NCBI GenBank assembly: GCA_037445555.1
Contig: JBBIKG010000007.1
Coordinates: 1 to 64,000, forward strand
Direction of reading: 5' to 3'
From: JAAYJT01 sp037445555
Lineage (GTDB): Bacteria; Bacteroidota; Bacteroidia; Bacteroidales; JAAYJT01
DNA length: 64,000 nt
Position 1 is the first letter of the stretch, and every line of letters begins with the position of its first letter. Under the pieces are notes generated by a model. The model ran no database searches and was not told where the DNA came from. It saw nothing but the letters and a program-made list of their open reading frames with translations. The position numbers were made by a program, and so were the translations under genes. Of the stretch, positions 26,127 to 35,390 are shown one piece after another.

Positions 26127-28760
26127 TCATAACCGGCCGCCCAACACCGCAGTTTTTTTGTATTGCCTAAGTTTCCCCGTCAGGTCGTACGTTTCGATCA
26201 GAATCACATAATACCCAACAGAGGCTTTCTCATTACGATCGCTGATGCCGTCCCAGCTGAAGGTTCCCGAAGCGCCGAGCAACTGATTTAGCACAAGCCG
26301 GCGTATTAAACGGCCCTGCGCATCGTAAATCACAATATTGGCCATATACCCCGGGGCGGGCAACGAATAGACAATGTTGAGTACATCATTATACCCGTCA
26401 TTGTCGGGCGAAAAAATGTCCGGACTAACGGAAAAATCACCCTCTTTTGCCTCTGCTGCCACGAACTGCGAGTTACGATAGGCCGGAGTTCCGTATCCTA
26501 CCTGCGAGGAAGCTGAATGCCAGTTGGTCGGATCGCTTGAAGGACGATCGGGATGGATGCGCTCAAGGGCAACGCCTTTATAGGTGGTCAACAGCGCAAA
26601 ATGCATCTTTTCGGTATATACCAGACGGTCAATTACGGTTTCGTTTAGGTCGCTCAGCACCACTACTCCACTGGCATTGTTGTAGGAAGGAAAACTTGTC
26701 ATTTTCAAAAACCCCCTAGGGTTGCTCGTACGATAATTGGCTTTAACCTGGTCGGGCCGTGTAGTTAATACCAGGTATTCTCCTGGGAACATCAGGTAGC
26801 CGGTCGAGGTGATTTCTTTGACTGAAGAAAGGATTTGTAACGCACTGTCGTATGACGAAAGCCTGAGAGAGCGCAGGTCAATAACCTTATTTGAACGGTT
26901 ATATAACTCTACATAATCCTCGCAGCCCGCCGGAGGATTGAAAAGCAGCTCATTTATGACAAGATCGTTCGTGCCAGCTGTTTTGGGAACGGCAAAGCGC
27001 TTGCTGCTGTTGGCTGAAATTAAATTGCCAGCACAATCGCTTATTTGTCCGGTAACGGATAACGAGTAGATAATATTATCCTGGAAAGTGGAGGAAAATG
27101 ACAGAGTAACCGCATCATGTAGCGGGTCATTTATTATTGCTGAGGCGGGCGCACCAATATTGTAATCCACCCTGTATGCCTGAAGATTGCCGAGCAGGCC
27201 GGGATTCATTTTTTCAGTGAAATACACGGTGACGGTTCTACTGTCAATAATTAGAATGCGATCGATGTCAGGGCTTTGGTTATCCGGATTTCGGGCATAT
27301 ACTGAATTCTGCTTTCCCGGCGTACCACCGCTCAAATCCACAGATGCCTTCCAATTGGTTGATTCGCCGCAGGGATTTGCCGGGTCAATCATTTCAAGTG
27401 TCCAACCCCCTTCTTTTTTTGCAGAACTTTCGTACCACTCATCCGAGTAAATAACAGAGTGTATTAATAGGCCGTCTTTGTCGTAAATACTCAGCGTAGC
27501 ACCGCTGTTGGTCAATGCGGTAGATGACAAGCCTTCGATCACCGCAATAGGCCCAAAACGCTTCAATTCATCCAGCGCGAGGGAGTTGCATAAAATCAGG
27601 TACCCCTTGGGTGCGAGCTCCACAGATGGTATTGTTCGTTTGGAGCCACTGTGTTGAAATACCCACCCGGACAGGTCAACCGGAAAAGCCGTGGTGTTAT
27701 GCAGCTCGAAGAACTCATAGGCAGGCAGCCCAATGGTTGGAGTAGGATCGGCCATGATTTCGTTGATCACCACATCATGCAGTTTTGGCTTGTAATAAAG
27801 GAATTTGACCTGTGTTTCCGGCATCAGGTTTCCTGAGAGATCGCGAATGTTTCTGACAGTCAATGTGTTTTCGGCCCCACTTTGGAAAGAGTTGACGAAC
27901 TGTAATACCACCTGTACCGGTGTGGTGCCGATTGCAGCCGAGGCCGCCACCCCAACGTTATTATTGACCGAATAGTTGTTCGAATTTACCGCAATGATTT
28001 GATCTACCACTTCATTAAACGTTACAACCAGGTTATTCGGAGATAACGCCAACACCTTTTCAATGACCGGCGGGGTGTTATCAACTATTTCAGAACCCAC
28101 ATATACGTTGTCGAAAAAATAGTTTTTTATGTTGCTCACTGTGTATTGGCAAAGAAATCCGAAATGGCCTCCGGGTGAAAAAGCATTGTCAATGGCAGTT
28201 GCCTCAAGCTGGTAAAGGCCCATATTGGTTTGGTCGGCATAAATCTTCCAGACGCCTGAAGCAGAGCGGGTAACCTTTACGCTTATGGCAAAGGCATTGG
28301 CTACAAGGCCTGGCGTTCCGCGGCACAGACTTGTAGTTACGGTTCCTTGTTTTTTGAAAAGTTCGACAGGGTCATTTGCCAGATTTTCGCCAAAACGCAG
28401 AAAATAGCCGTTCAGGGGCTCGCTAAGGTTGGGATTATTTCCCGAAAGATAAACCTCGGCAAAGTTGGTGGCCGACGGACTGAAATTCAGTCTAATCCAG
28501 AATCTCCATTCCATTGTCCCAGTTGGGGCGCTATAAGGGGTACTGAGCCATGCCGTACCAGCCTGCGTATCATTAAGCTGCAATTGGAGGCTGCTGTTCA
28601 CCGTGAATTTTTCGGTGGCCCCCACCCATGTGGGATTTTGGGTAAAATTTCCATCCGAAAAATTATCGATAAGCTGAGCAAAAACTGTCTGCGAAGCAAA
28701 GAGGAGTAAAAAAACCAGGGTTGATTTAACTACGAGGCGGCTAGATAATATTGTTTTCAT
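26127..28760 (-). CDS. Large secreted lamin-tail-domain surface protein
   Basis: This 877-residue secreted protein has a signal peptide (hydrophobic core STLVFLLLFASQTVFAQ). A concanavalin-like N-terminal region covers about residues 30-230. Two Ig-like SwmB/Big_5 modules begin near NTPPVIEKVLALSPN and NQSPDIDRILIID. Two lamin-tail domains begin near HDVVINEIMADPTP and NDLVINELLFNPP. A C-terminal FlgD-like or gliding-type module has FSPDNDGYNDVLNIVYSLP, and the end resembles a type IX secretion sorting region. A GTG at 28769 is also possible, but the ATG at 28760 fits the signal peptide better. A near-match -7 box (GACCTTTG, 28800-28807, minus strand) lies upstream. Function is probably adhesion or surface structure. 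Confidence 0.85.
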   Translation of the reverse strand: MKTILSSRLVVKSTLVFLLLFASQTVFAQLIDNFSDGNFTQNPTWVGATEKFTVNSSLQLQLNDTQAGTAWLSTPYSAPTGTMEWRFWIRLNFSPSATNFAEVYLSGNNPNLSEPLNGYFLRFGENLANDPVELFKKQGTVTTSLCRGTPGLVANAFAISVKVTRSASGVWKIYADQTNMGLYQLEATAIDNAFSPGGHFGFLCQYTVSNIKNYFFDNVYVGSEIVDNTPPVIEKVLALSPNNLVVTFNEVVDQIIAVNSNNYSVNNNVGVAASAAIGTTPVQVVLQFVNSFQSGAENTLTVRNIRDLSGNLMPETQVKFLYYKPKLHDVVINEIMADPTPTIGLPAYEFFELHNTTAFPVDLSGWVFQHSGSKRTIPSVELAPKGYLILCNSLALDELKRFGPIAVIEGLSSTALTNSGATLSIYDKDGLLIHSVIYSDEWYESSAKKEGGWTLEMIDPANPCGESTNWKASVDLSGGTPGKQNSVYARNPDNQSPDIDRILIIDSRTVTVYFTEKMNPGLLGNLQAYRVDYNIGAPASAIINDPLHDAVTLSFSSTFQDNIIYSLSVTGQISDCAGNLISANSSKRFAVPKTAGTNDLVINELLFNPPAGCEDYVELYNRSNKVIDLRSLRLSSYDSALQILSSVKEITSTGYLMFPGEYLVLTTRPDQVKANYRTSNPRGFLKMTSFPSYNNASGVVVLSDLNETVIDRLVYTEKMHFALLTTYKGVALERIHPDRPSSDPTNWHSASSQVGYGTPAYRNSQFVAAEAKEGDFSVSPDIFSPDNDGYNDVLNIVYSLPAPGYMANIVIYDAQGRLIRRLVLNQLLGASGTFSWDGISDRNEKASVGYYVILIETYDLTGKLRQYKKTAVLGGRL

Positions 28761-28866
28761 GAACAACACGTCAGAAATGAATCAATAAAATTACGCCAAC
28801 AAAGGTCAGATCATGTCTCATTTTTCAGTGGGTTCAGGCATTTCAGCAAACAACGGGTAAATGTAC

Positions 28867-28874
28867 TAATTTTG
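28867..28874 (+). promoter_or_regulatory. -7 promoter box for asd-ribF-rnhA
   Basis: TAATTTTG followed by C, an exact TAnnTTTG match 32 bases before the asd ATG. Confidence 0.6.
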
Positions 28875-28906
28875 CACACATAACAGTTTATAACCAATCA
28901 AACGAG

Positions 28907-29923
28907 ATGAAACTTGCTGTTGTTGGTGCCACCGGACTGGTGGGGAGCGTGATAATAAGAGTGCTGGAGGAGGGTAAATATCTTATCCATTCGGATATAA
29001 AGGAGTTCATCCCGGTAGCCTCAGAAAAATCTGTTGGCAAAGAGATAGGATATTTAGGGAAGGATTATAAGATAGTTGGATTGAGCGATGCTGTTGAGAA
29101 AAAACCTGACGTTGCCATTTTTTCGGCAGGAGCTTCCACCTCACTTCGTTGGGCGCCCGAATTTTCCAAGGCCGGAACCATCGTTATTGATAATTCCTCG
29201 GCTTGGCGCCTGTACGATCACGTTCCGCTAGTTGTGCCCGAAGTAAATTTATCCGCCATTAAGCCGGGCGATAGAATAATTGCCAATCCAAACTGCTCTA
29301 CCATACAGCTCGCCCTGACACTCGCCCCTCTGCACAAATATTTCAGAATTAAAAGACTGGTTGTTTCAACTTATCAATCCGTGACAGGGTCCGGCATAAG
29401 GGGCGTACGCCAACTTAAGGCTGAAAGGCTGGATATATTTACCGGGCTACCGAGGGCATACCCGCATCAGATAGACCTGAACCTTATTCCACAGGGGGGC
29501 GATTTTACCGATAATGGGTACACGACTGAGGAGTTGAAGCTGGTCAACGAAACCCGAAAAATACTGGACGATTATACAATCATGATTACCTCCACTGTAG
29601 TCAGGGTTCCTGTCTATGGCGGGCATTCCGAGTCGGTGAATATTGAGTTTCACAACCCTTTCGTACTGGATGATATCAGACGCATACTGCAGCATACCCC
29701 GGGCCTCGTCGTTGTTGATGATCCCGGCCATTCAAAATATCCCATGCCTTTGGATGCCGAAGGAAAAGACGAAGTTTTTGTGGGCCGGATTCGCCGCGAT
29801 GAGTCGCAGGCAAATTCGCTTAACTTGTGGATTGTTGCCGACAACCTGCGAAAAGGTGCTGCCACCAATGCAGTTCAGATAGCCGCCAGCATTACAAAAT
29901 CCACCCAAAAGCAGACCGAGTGA
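28907..29923 (+). CDS. asd: Aspartate-semialdehyde dehydrogenase
   Basis: Asd reduces aspartyl phosphate to aspartate semialdehyde, the branch point to lysine, threonine, methionine and diaminopimelate. The 338-residue protein starts with the NADP-binding loop VGATGLVG. Catalytic Cys130 lies in NPNCSTIQLAL and the acid/base histidine in VYGGHSESVN. It is the first gene of an operon: its TGA stop overlaps the GTG start of ribF (GTGA), indicating coupled translation. It complements lysC and lysA further downstream in the window. Confidence 0.96.
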   Translation: MKLAVVGATGLVGSVIIRVLEEGKYLIHSDIKEFIPVASEKSVGKEIGYLGKDYKIVGLSDAVEKKPDVAIFSAGASTSLRWAPEFSKAGTIVIDNSSAWRLYDHVPLVVPEVNLSAIKPGDRIIANPNCSTIQLALTLAPLHKYFRIKRLVVSTYQSVTGSGIRGVRQLKAERLDIFTGLPRAYPHQIDLNLIPQGGDFTDNGYTTEELKLVNETRKILDDYTIMITSTVVRVPVYGGHSESVNIEFHNPFVLDDIRRILQHTPGLVVVDDPGHSKYPMPLDAEGKDEVFVGRIRRDESQANSLNLWIVADNLRKGAATNAVQIAASITKSTQKQTE

Positions 29924-30846
29924 ATATCTACGAAGGAGACCGTTTACCACTTCAATTGAATAATACCGTGGTTTCGGTAGGAACCTTCGACGGCGTTCAC
30001 CTCGGACACCAGGTTCTAATTGGAAGAATGAGGGAGGTTGCCTCACAGTACCGGGCGCAAACCCTTGTTATCACTTTCAATCCGCCGCCCAAAATGGTTT
30101 TGGGATCACAAAGCGGCCTGAAATTACTTACCCCTGAAAACGAAAAAATAGACCTGCTAAGGAAGGCCGGAATTGACAACCTATGGGTTATTCCATTCAC
30201 CCGTGAATTTGCACAAATAAGTCACGAAACCTTTATAGAGGAGTATCTTGCCGGCAGGGCAGGGGTAAGGCATCTTGTGATGGGACATGATCATTCACTT
30301 GGAAAGGGTAAGCAAGCCGGTTTCGGCGATATTCTAAAACTGGCGCACCGACTTGGCTTTAGTTTGGAACAAATCCCTGCTTTAGTGAGTAATCAATCAG
30401 CAATAAGCTCTTCGTTTATCCGCCAAGCCCTGAATGAAGGAAAGCTCGAAACCGCCAACAACCTGTTGGGTTATAACTATGCGTTACGAGGAGCGGTTGT
30501 CAGAGGAAACCAGATCGGAAAGCTGATAGGATTCCCGACCGCCAACCTTCGGCCCGAGTCTACCGATAAGCTAATCCCCGCCTATGGCGTGTACGCCTGC
30601 CTTATTGACTGGAAAAAAGAAACATTCAAGGGGATGAGCAACATCGGAACCAGGCCAACGCTGGAAACGCAACAACTCACCATTGAAGCGAACATTTTTG
30701 ACTTTAATGAGGAGATCTATCACGATGAAATCAACATCAGGCTGGTGCACCGGGTTCGCGATGAAAGAAAATTCGGGAGCCTCGACATGCTTAAGCGACA
30801 GCTCATGATTGATAAAGAGGTTATAACGGCATATTTCAATGGCTAA
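29920..30846 (+). CDS. ribF: Bifunctional riboflavin kinase / FAD synthetase
   Basis: RibF phosphorylates riboflavin to FMN and adenylates FMN to FAD. The protein is 308 residues from the GTG used here. The N-terminal nucleotidyltransferase domain has GTFDGVHLGHQVLI and SSSFIRQAL. The C-terminal kinase domain has GFPTANL, YGVYACL and GMSNIGTRPT. A longer frame opens 93 bases earlier inside asd, but the extra residues are Cys-rich with no family similarity, and the GTG overlaps the asd stop by four bases. The ribF stop overlaps the rnhA start by eight bases. Confidence 0.94.
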   Translation: MNIYEGDRLPLQLNNTVVSVGTFDGVHLGHQVLIGRMREVASQYRAQTLVITFNPPPKMVLGSQSGLKLLTPENEKIDLLRKAGIDNLWVIPFTREFAQISHETFIEEYLAGRAGVRHLVMGHDHSLGKGKQAGFGDILKLAHRLGFSLEQIPALVSNQSAISSSFIRQALNEGKLETANNLLGYNYALRGAVVRGNQIGKLIGFPTANLRPESTDKLIPAYGVYACLIDWKKETFKGMSNIGTRPTLETQQLTIEANIFDFNEEIYHDEINIRLVHRVRDERKFGSLDMLKRQLMIDKEVITAYFNG

Positions 30847-31471
30847 AAAGAAAAATTATTATGTTGTCTGGATAGGACGTACAACGGGCATATTTCATCG
30901 TTGGGAGGATTGCTGCCAACAGGTGAAAGGATTCACAGGCGCAATCTATGCCGGATTCCCCACGCTGCAAATGGCACAACGTGCGCTTACTTCCGATCCA
31001 ACTTTATTTATCGGGAACTCTGGCCCCACGAAATCCGAATTAACCCAAGACCAATTACCCAAAGAAGTGATTCTTCCCAGCCTTTGCGTGGATGCTGCCT
31101 GCAGCGGAAACCCAGGAGCTATGGAATACAGGGGGGTGATTACCGATACAGGCAGCCTGGTTTTTAAACAGGGACCTTATAGGCTGGCCACCAACAATAT
31201 TGGCGAATTTCTAGCCATTGTTCATGCACTTGCCTGGCTGAAAAGGAATAATCTGGACTGGCCGGTGTACAGTGATTCGCGAAATGCCATTCTATGGGTG
31301 AAAAATATGGAGCCTAAAACCAAATTAACGCAAACAGATCAGAACAGGGATATATTTGAGTTGACCCGGCGTGCGGTAACCTGGCTTAAAACGCATGAAT
31401 ACCAGACCAAGGTACTGAAATGGGATACGCAGCGCTGGGGTGAAATCCCAGCCGACTTTGGGCGGAAGTAA
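30839..31471 (+). CDS. RNase H with N-terminal viroplasmin-type domain
   Basis: This 210-residue type 1 ribonuclease H removes RNA from RNA-DNA hybrids. The N-terminal 45 residues are the hybrid-binding domain (caulimovirus viroplasmin type) with YYVVWIGRTTGIFHRWEDC and YAGFPTLQMAQRAL. The catalytic domain has Asp in CVDAACSGNPG, Glu in NIGEFLAIVHAL, Asp in VYSDSRNAI and the final Asp in IPADFGRK, so all four metal ligands are present. It is the last gene of the asd-ribF-rnhA operon, overlapping ribF by eight bases. It converges with gltX, leaving five bases between stops. Confidence 0.93.
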   Translation: MAKKKNYYVVWIGRTTGIFHRWEDCCQQVKGFTGAIYAGFPTLQMAQRALTSDPTLFIGNSGPTKSELTQDQLPKEVILPSLCVDAACSGNPGAMEYRGVITDTGSLVFKQGPYRLATNNIGEFLAIVHALAWLKRNNLDWPVYSDSRNAILWVKNMEPKTKLTQTDQNRDIFELTRRAVTWLKTHEYQTKVLKWDTQRWGEIPADFGRK

Positions 31472-31476
31472 TAATG

Positions 31477-33012
31477 CTACCCCACAGATATCGAATTGAT
31501 AGCCCCGTCTATTCTCTCCAGGGTTTCTTTTTTGCCTAAATAATGCATAATCTGAAAAAGATCGGGTCCCATTGCTGAACCGACCAGGGCTATGCGTAAA
31601 GGGAGCATTACCGATCCTGGATTCAGGCTTTCTTTTTCCATGGCAGCCTTCACAATACATGATAACGATCCGGCTGAAAAATCTGTGATTCCGCCAAGCA
31701 CTTCGGCCAGCCATTGCAATACGCGGGAAGTTTCCGGTTTCCAGCGTTTATTAATCAAGTCGACATCATAACTTGTGGGCTTTTCGAAAAAGAACCACAG
31801 CTGACCCCATAATTCATGCACAAAGTTTACGCGATCAATCACCAGAGGGATGATAGTAGTTAATTTATTACGGTCAATAAACCCGTTCTCTGGATTCATT
31901 AGCTCGAGGAGCTGATCACACAGCGATTCGGCGGATTGCATCCGGAGGTAGTGCTGGTTAAACCAGCGGGCTTTTTCAACATCAAATTTTGCACCTGACT
32001 TACTCACCCGCTCCAATGAAAATTGATCGATCAGTTCGTTCATGGAAAAACATTCCTGCGCAGTGCCGGGATTCCATCCCAGCAAAGCCAGTATATTGAC
32101 GAATGCTTCCGGATAATAGCCAGATTCCCGGTAGCCGGACGAAATCTCACCGGTTTTAGGATCAACCCAGCGCAGCGGAAATACCGGGAAGCCCAACCTG
32201 TCGCCGTCACGTTTGCTGAGCTTACCATTACCGTCAGGTCTAAGCAACAGGGGCAGGTGAGCAAACTGAGGCATATCTTTTTCAATACCCAAAAAACGAT
32301 AAAGCAACGCATGCAAGGGAGCAGACGGCAACCATTCCTCGCCCCTAATGACATGTGTGATGCCCATCAGAAAATCATCTACCACATTTGCCAGATGATA
32401 CGTAGGCATGCCGTCCGATTTGAATAACACCTTGTCGTCAAGCAGGTTGCTTTCGACCGCCACATGCCCACGGATAATGTCATTAATTTCAATAATTATA
32501 TCCTGGGGGATTTTGATACGAATTACAAACGGCATTCCGCTGGCGAGCAATTTGCTAACCTCGGATGCAGGAAGTGTGAGCGAGTTACGCATTGATTTCC
32601 TGGTGAATACATCATATTGAAATGGTTTTCTGGTGCTTCTCTCTGCAGATTTACGCCGTTCCTCTATTTCTTCAGGAGTATCAAAAGCGTAGTATGCAAA
32701 CCCGTCATGAACTAGTTTTTCTGCATACTCGAAATAAATATCCTTCCTATCGCTTTGCCGGTAGGGCGCATATGGCCCTCCCACATGTACCCCTTCGTCA
32801 AAAGTAATCCCGCACCATGAAAGCGCTTCAATAATATATCTTTCGGCGCCCTCCACGTAACGTGCCTGGTCAGTGTCTTCGATGCGCAGAATCATGGTCC
32901 CGCCATATTTGCGGGCAAATAAATAGTTATACAATGCAGTCCTCACCCCACCAATATGCAGGGGGCCGGTAGGACTTGGCGCAAAACGGACGCGAAGAGG
33001 TTTGTTTTCCAT
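31477..33012 (-). CDS. gltX: Glutamyl-tRNA synthetase
   Basis: GluRS charges tRNA-Glu. From the ATG at 33012 the enzyme is 511 residues and opens MENKPLRVRFAPSPTGPLHI, with the HIGH-equivalent HIGGVRTAL, the KMSKS-equivalent KLSKRDGD, and a C-terminal helical anticodon-binding domain. An ATG at 33036 would add eight residues, but the only good promoter box (33034-33041) overlaps that codon, so it cannot be on the transcript. With glnS present it is probably a discriminating enzyme. The gene is divergent from the adenylate cyclase gene. Confidence 0.95.
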   Translation of the reverse strand: MENKPLRVRFAPSPTGPLHIGGVRTALYNYLFARKYGGTMILRIEDTDQARYVEGAERYIIEALSWCGITFDEGVHVGGPYAPYRQSDRKDIYFEYAEKLVHDGFAYYAFDTPEEIEERRKSAERSTRKPFQYDVFTRKSMRNSLTLPASEVSKLLASGMPFVIRIKIPQDIIIEINDIIRGHVAVESNLLDDKVLFKSDGMPTYHLANVVDDFLMGITHVIRGEEWLPSAPLHALLYRFLGIEKDMPQFAHLPLLLRPDGNGKLSKRDGDRLGFPVFPLRWVDPKTGEISSGYRESGYYPEAFVNILALLGWNPGTAQECFSMNELIDQFSLERVSKSGAKFDVEKARWFNQHYLRMQSAESLCDQLLELMNPENGFIDRNKLTTIIPLVIDRVNFVHELWGQLWFFFEKPTSYDVDLINKRWKPETSRVLQWLAEVLGGITDFSAGSLSCIVKAAMEKESLNPGSVMLPLRIALVGSAMGPDLFQIMHYLGKKETLERIDGAINSISVG

Positions 33013-33033
33013 TGGAATAGTCGTCTTTGACGG

Positions 33034-33041
33034 CAAAGGTA
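33034..33041 (-). promoter_or_regulatory. -7 promoter box for gltX
   Basis: On the minus strand this is TACCTTTG followed by C, an exact TAnnTTTG match 22 bases before the preferred ATG at 33012. It overlaps the alternative upstream ATG. Confidence 0.6.
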
Positions 33042-33143
33042 AAAAGAAGTTATATTGCAGCGCTCACCTGTATATAATAAGCTGAAAATCAGCTGACAAG
33101 GATAGGTGGTTTTATATAACGATCATTACCGGTGAATGTTTCG

Positions 33144-33151
33144 TAAATTTG
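33144..33151 (+). promoter_or_regulatory. -7 promoter box for the adenylate cyclase gene
   Basis: TAAATTTG followed by A, an exact TAnnTTTG match. It contains the TTG at 33149 that could be mistaken for a start codon, and lies 25 bases before the ATG at 33176. Confidence 0.55.
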
Positions 33152-33175
33152 AACCCCTTAAAGTTCAGAACGGGC

Positions 33176-35299
33176 ATGAAAAGCAACAATCGTCAGGATA
33201 TACCGAGGTACTATCTGATCAGGATTTACCTTTTTTCGGTAATGATATACCTCATGCTGATTTTGCCTGTGATCATGGTTTTGTCGCTTAAAGTTGCCCC
33301 GGCCATCATTGAAAAACGCGGAGGACTACTGATCAGGCCCGGCAGCGATACCATCGAAATTCTTCAAAAAGAGATTAATCTTGACAATGCGGGTAAAACT
33401 CTGAATATTGGTCGCAAGCGACACGGCAGCTATGCTCAGAGCGATCCAATTACTTCGGATGTACACAACAATGTCTCTTCCGGCAATAGCGAACAGGCTT
33501 CACCGGGTAAACCCATGCAGGCACAAAAGCCCTCTGTGTTCGGGCTCACTTTTTCTTTATTGTTTTACCTGGTAATAATATTTACGCCTGTTTTCGGACT
33601 TCTGATCAATGCACCACTAAAACGGTTCTTTAACCGTAAACGTAAGCGCAAGCCTGTGTCAGAACGCCTGTTAAACTATTGCAAACGGTTATTGCTCTAC
33701 ACACCGTATATCAATTCGGGCATACTGCTATTAGCCATGGCCGTAACTCATGCGGTCATGTTCGTAAAGATGCTTAGTGCGGATAGTTTCGAAGACGCCC
33801 TCAGCCAGAACCTGTTCAGTCAGTTTTTCTATGTATCACTCGTAGCATCCTTGCTTTTAGTACTGTTTGTATTTTTCTGGCAAAAGCACCGCGTACAAAT
33901 ACTGTATCTTGAACACGTTTTCAGCGACGAAGAGTTGTATAACAGAAGAAAGGTCTTTTTCAACGGTAAAATACAAAATCGGCTGCTTGTTTCCAGCGCC
34001 ATGACCACGTTGCTGCCCCTGACCATTGTTATTCTTTATGTGATCCTGGGCTTAACCCCAGTTAAGAATCTGGGACCGCTATCCAACGAGCAGGCTGAAA
34101 TCATTGTGGGCCCTTATAAAGCACTAATTGCCTCAGCACGTATTGATTCTGCACACCAGTGGGATCAAATGTACTATGTTAATGCCATCGACAACATCCT
34201 GATGTTTACCGGAATAGCGATGGGAATTCTCGTTGCGCTGATTTACATCGTCTTTTTTGTGCGATGGACTACGGCCAGCATACTCAGGCCGGTTGGCGAA
34301 CTTTTGGCAAACATGCGACTTACTTCAGGAATGCAAATTAACAATTACAGCCTGGTGCGGAGCAATGATGAAATAGGCGAGCTGAGCGAAGGTTACAACT
34401 ATATGACAAAACGACTGGTCGATTACATCGACACTATTTCAAGAATGAATGAAGCATACGTGAGGTTTGTTCCTCGAAAGTTCCTTCAGATTCTCGGGAA
34501 AGACACCTTTACCGATGTCCGGCTGGGCGATCAGGTTCAAAAGGAAATGACAATTCTATTCTCCGACATACGAAGCTTTACAGAGCTATCGGAAGAAATG
34601 ACGCCAAAGGAAAATTTCGATTTTATTAACCATTATCTGGGTATGATGGAGCCCATTATCGCCCGCCATAATGGTTTTATTGACAAATACATCGGAGACT
34701 CCATTATGGCCCTGTTCGGTGAGTCGGTGGACGATGCGGTAAATGCCGCCATCGAAATGTGCAATGAATTGCGTCGATTCAATGAAGAACGAAAGGCGAT
34801 TGCTAAGCCTGCCATTGATGTCGGTATTGGAATCCATACAGGAAAACTGATGCTGGGGGTCATTGGCGGAAAGGGACGCATTGACGGTACGGTGATCAGC
34901 GACGCGGTCAATCTGGCATCACGAATCGAAGGGCTTACAAAAATCTATGGCGCCAATATCATCGTAAGCGAAGACTCTCTTTTCGGGCTAAAAGATAAAG
35001 CTGCCTACCATGTAAGATTTCTGGATGTTGCTAAAGTAAAAGGAAAGCGACAGACAGTACACATTTTTGAAGTGTTTCATGGCGACCATGAAGCTGTAAG
35101 GGTTTTGAAACAGGAATCAAAGGAAATATTTTCTGAAGCAGTAGAATATTATATGAAAAATGAATGCGATAAGGCCGCCAGGTTATTTGGAATAGTTGTT
35201 GAAAACAATCCTGCCGACAAAGTAGCACGACTGTATATGGAAAGATGCATATATTATACTGCTCACGGCAGGCAGCCCGAGTGGCAAAATAGTCCATAA
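33176..35299 (+). CDS. Six-TM class III adenylate cyclase with HAMP domain
   Basis: The 707-residue protein makes a cyclic nucleotide, by residue pattern cAMP. Six hydrophobic helices span roughly residues 18-360, and a HAMP domain follows the last one (about 362-415). The class III cyclase domain has metal ligands Asp464 (FSDIRSFT) and Asp508 (YIGDSIMALFG). The purine-selecting pair is Lys504 and Asp576, the adenine pattern. Transition-state residues Asn579 and Arg583 lie in DAVNLASRIEG. A short TPR-like tail covers about residues 650-690. The gene has its own promoter. No cAMP-binding regulator or phosphodiesterase is in the window. Confidence 0.9.
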   Translation: MKSNNRQDIPRYYLIRIYLFSVMIYLMLILPVIMVLSLKVAPAIIEKRGGLLIRPGSDTIEILQKEINLDNAGKTLNIGRKRHGSYAQSDPITSDVHNNVSSGNSEQASPGKPMQAQKPSVFGLTFSLLFYLVIIFTPVFGLLINAPLKRFFNRKRKRKPVSERLLNYCKRLLLYTPYINSGILLLAMAVTHAVMFVKMLSADSFEDALSQNLFSQFFYVSLVASLLLVLFVFFWQKHRVQILYLEHVFSDEELYNRRKVFFNGKIQNRLLVSSAMTTLLPLTIVILYVILGLTPVKNLGPLSNEQAEIIVGPYKALIASARIDSAHQWDQMYYVNAIDNILMFTGIAMGILVALIYIVFFVRWTTASILRPVGELLANMRLTSGMQINNYSLVRSNDEIGELSEGYNYMTKRLVDYIDTISRMNEAYVRFVPRKFLQILGKDTFTDVRLGDQVQKEMTILFSDIRSFTELSEEMTPKENFDFINHYLGMMEPIIARHNGFIDKYIGDSIMALFGESVDDAVNAAIEMCNELRRFNEERKAIAKPAIDVGIGIHTGKLMLGVIGGKGRIDGTVISDAVNLASRIEGLTKIYGANIIVSEDSLFGLKDKAAYHVRFLDVAKVKGKRQTVHIFEVFHGDHEAVRVLKQESKEIFSEAVEYYMKNECDKAARLFGIVVENNPADKVARLYMERCIYYTAHGRQPEWQNSP

Positions 35300-35390
35300 T
35301 AAGGCGGAAATCATTTAAAAGCCAAATATGATATTGCCTTAAAAACTATTTACCACGCCGCAACGTTTTACACCTACTAACTGACCTTGA

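Noticed and set aside
35301..35340. Hairpin AAGGC...GCCTT after the adenylate cyclase as a terminator
   Set aside because: The stem is broken and no T-run follows, so the evidence is too weak to list.
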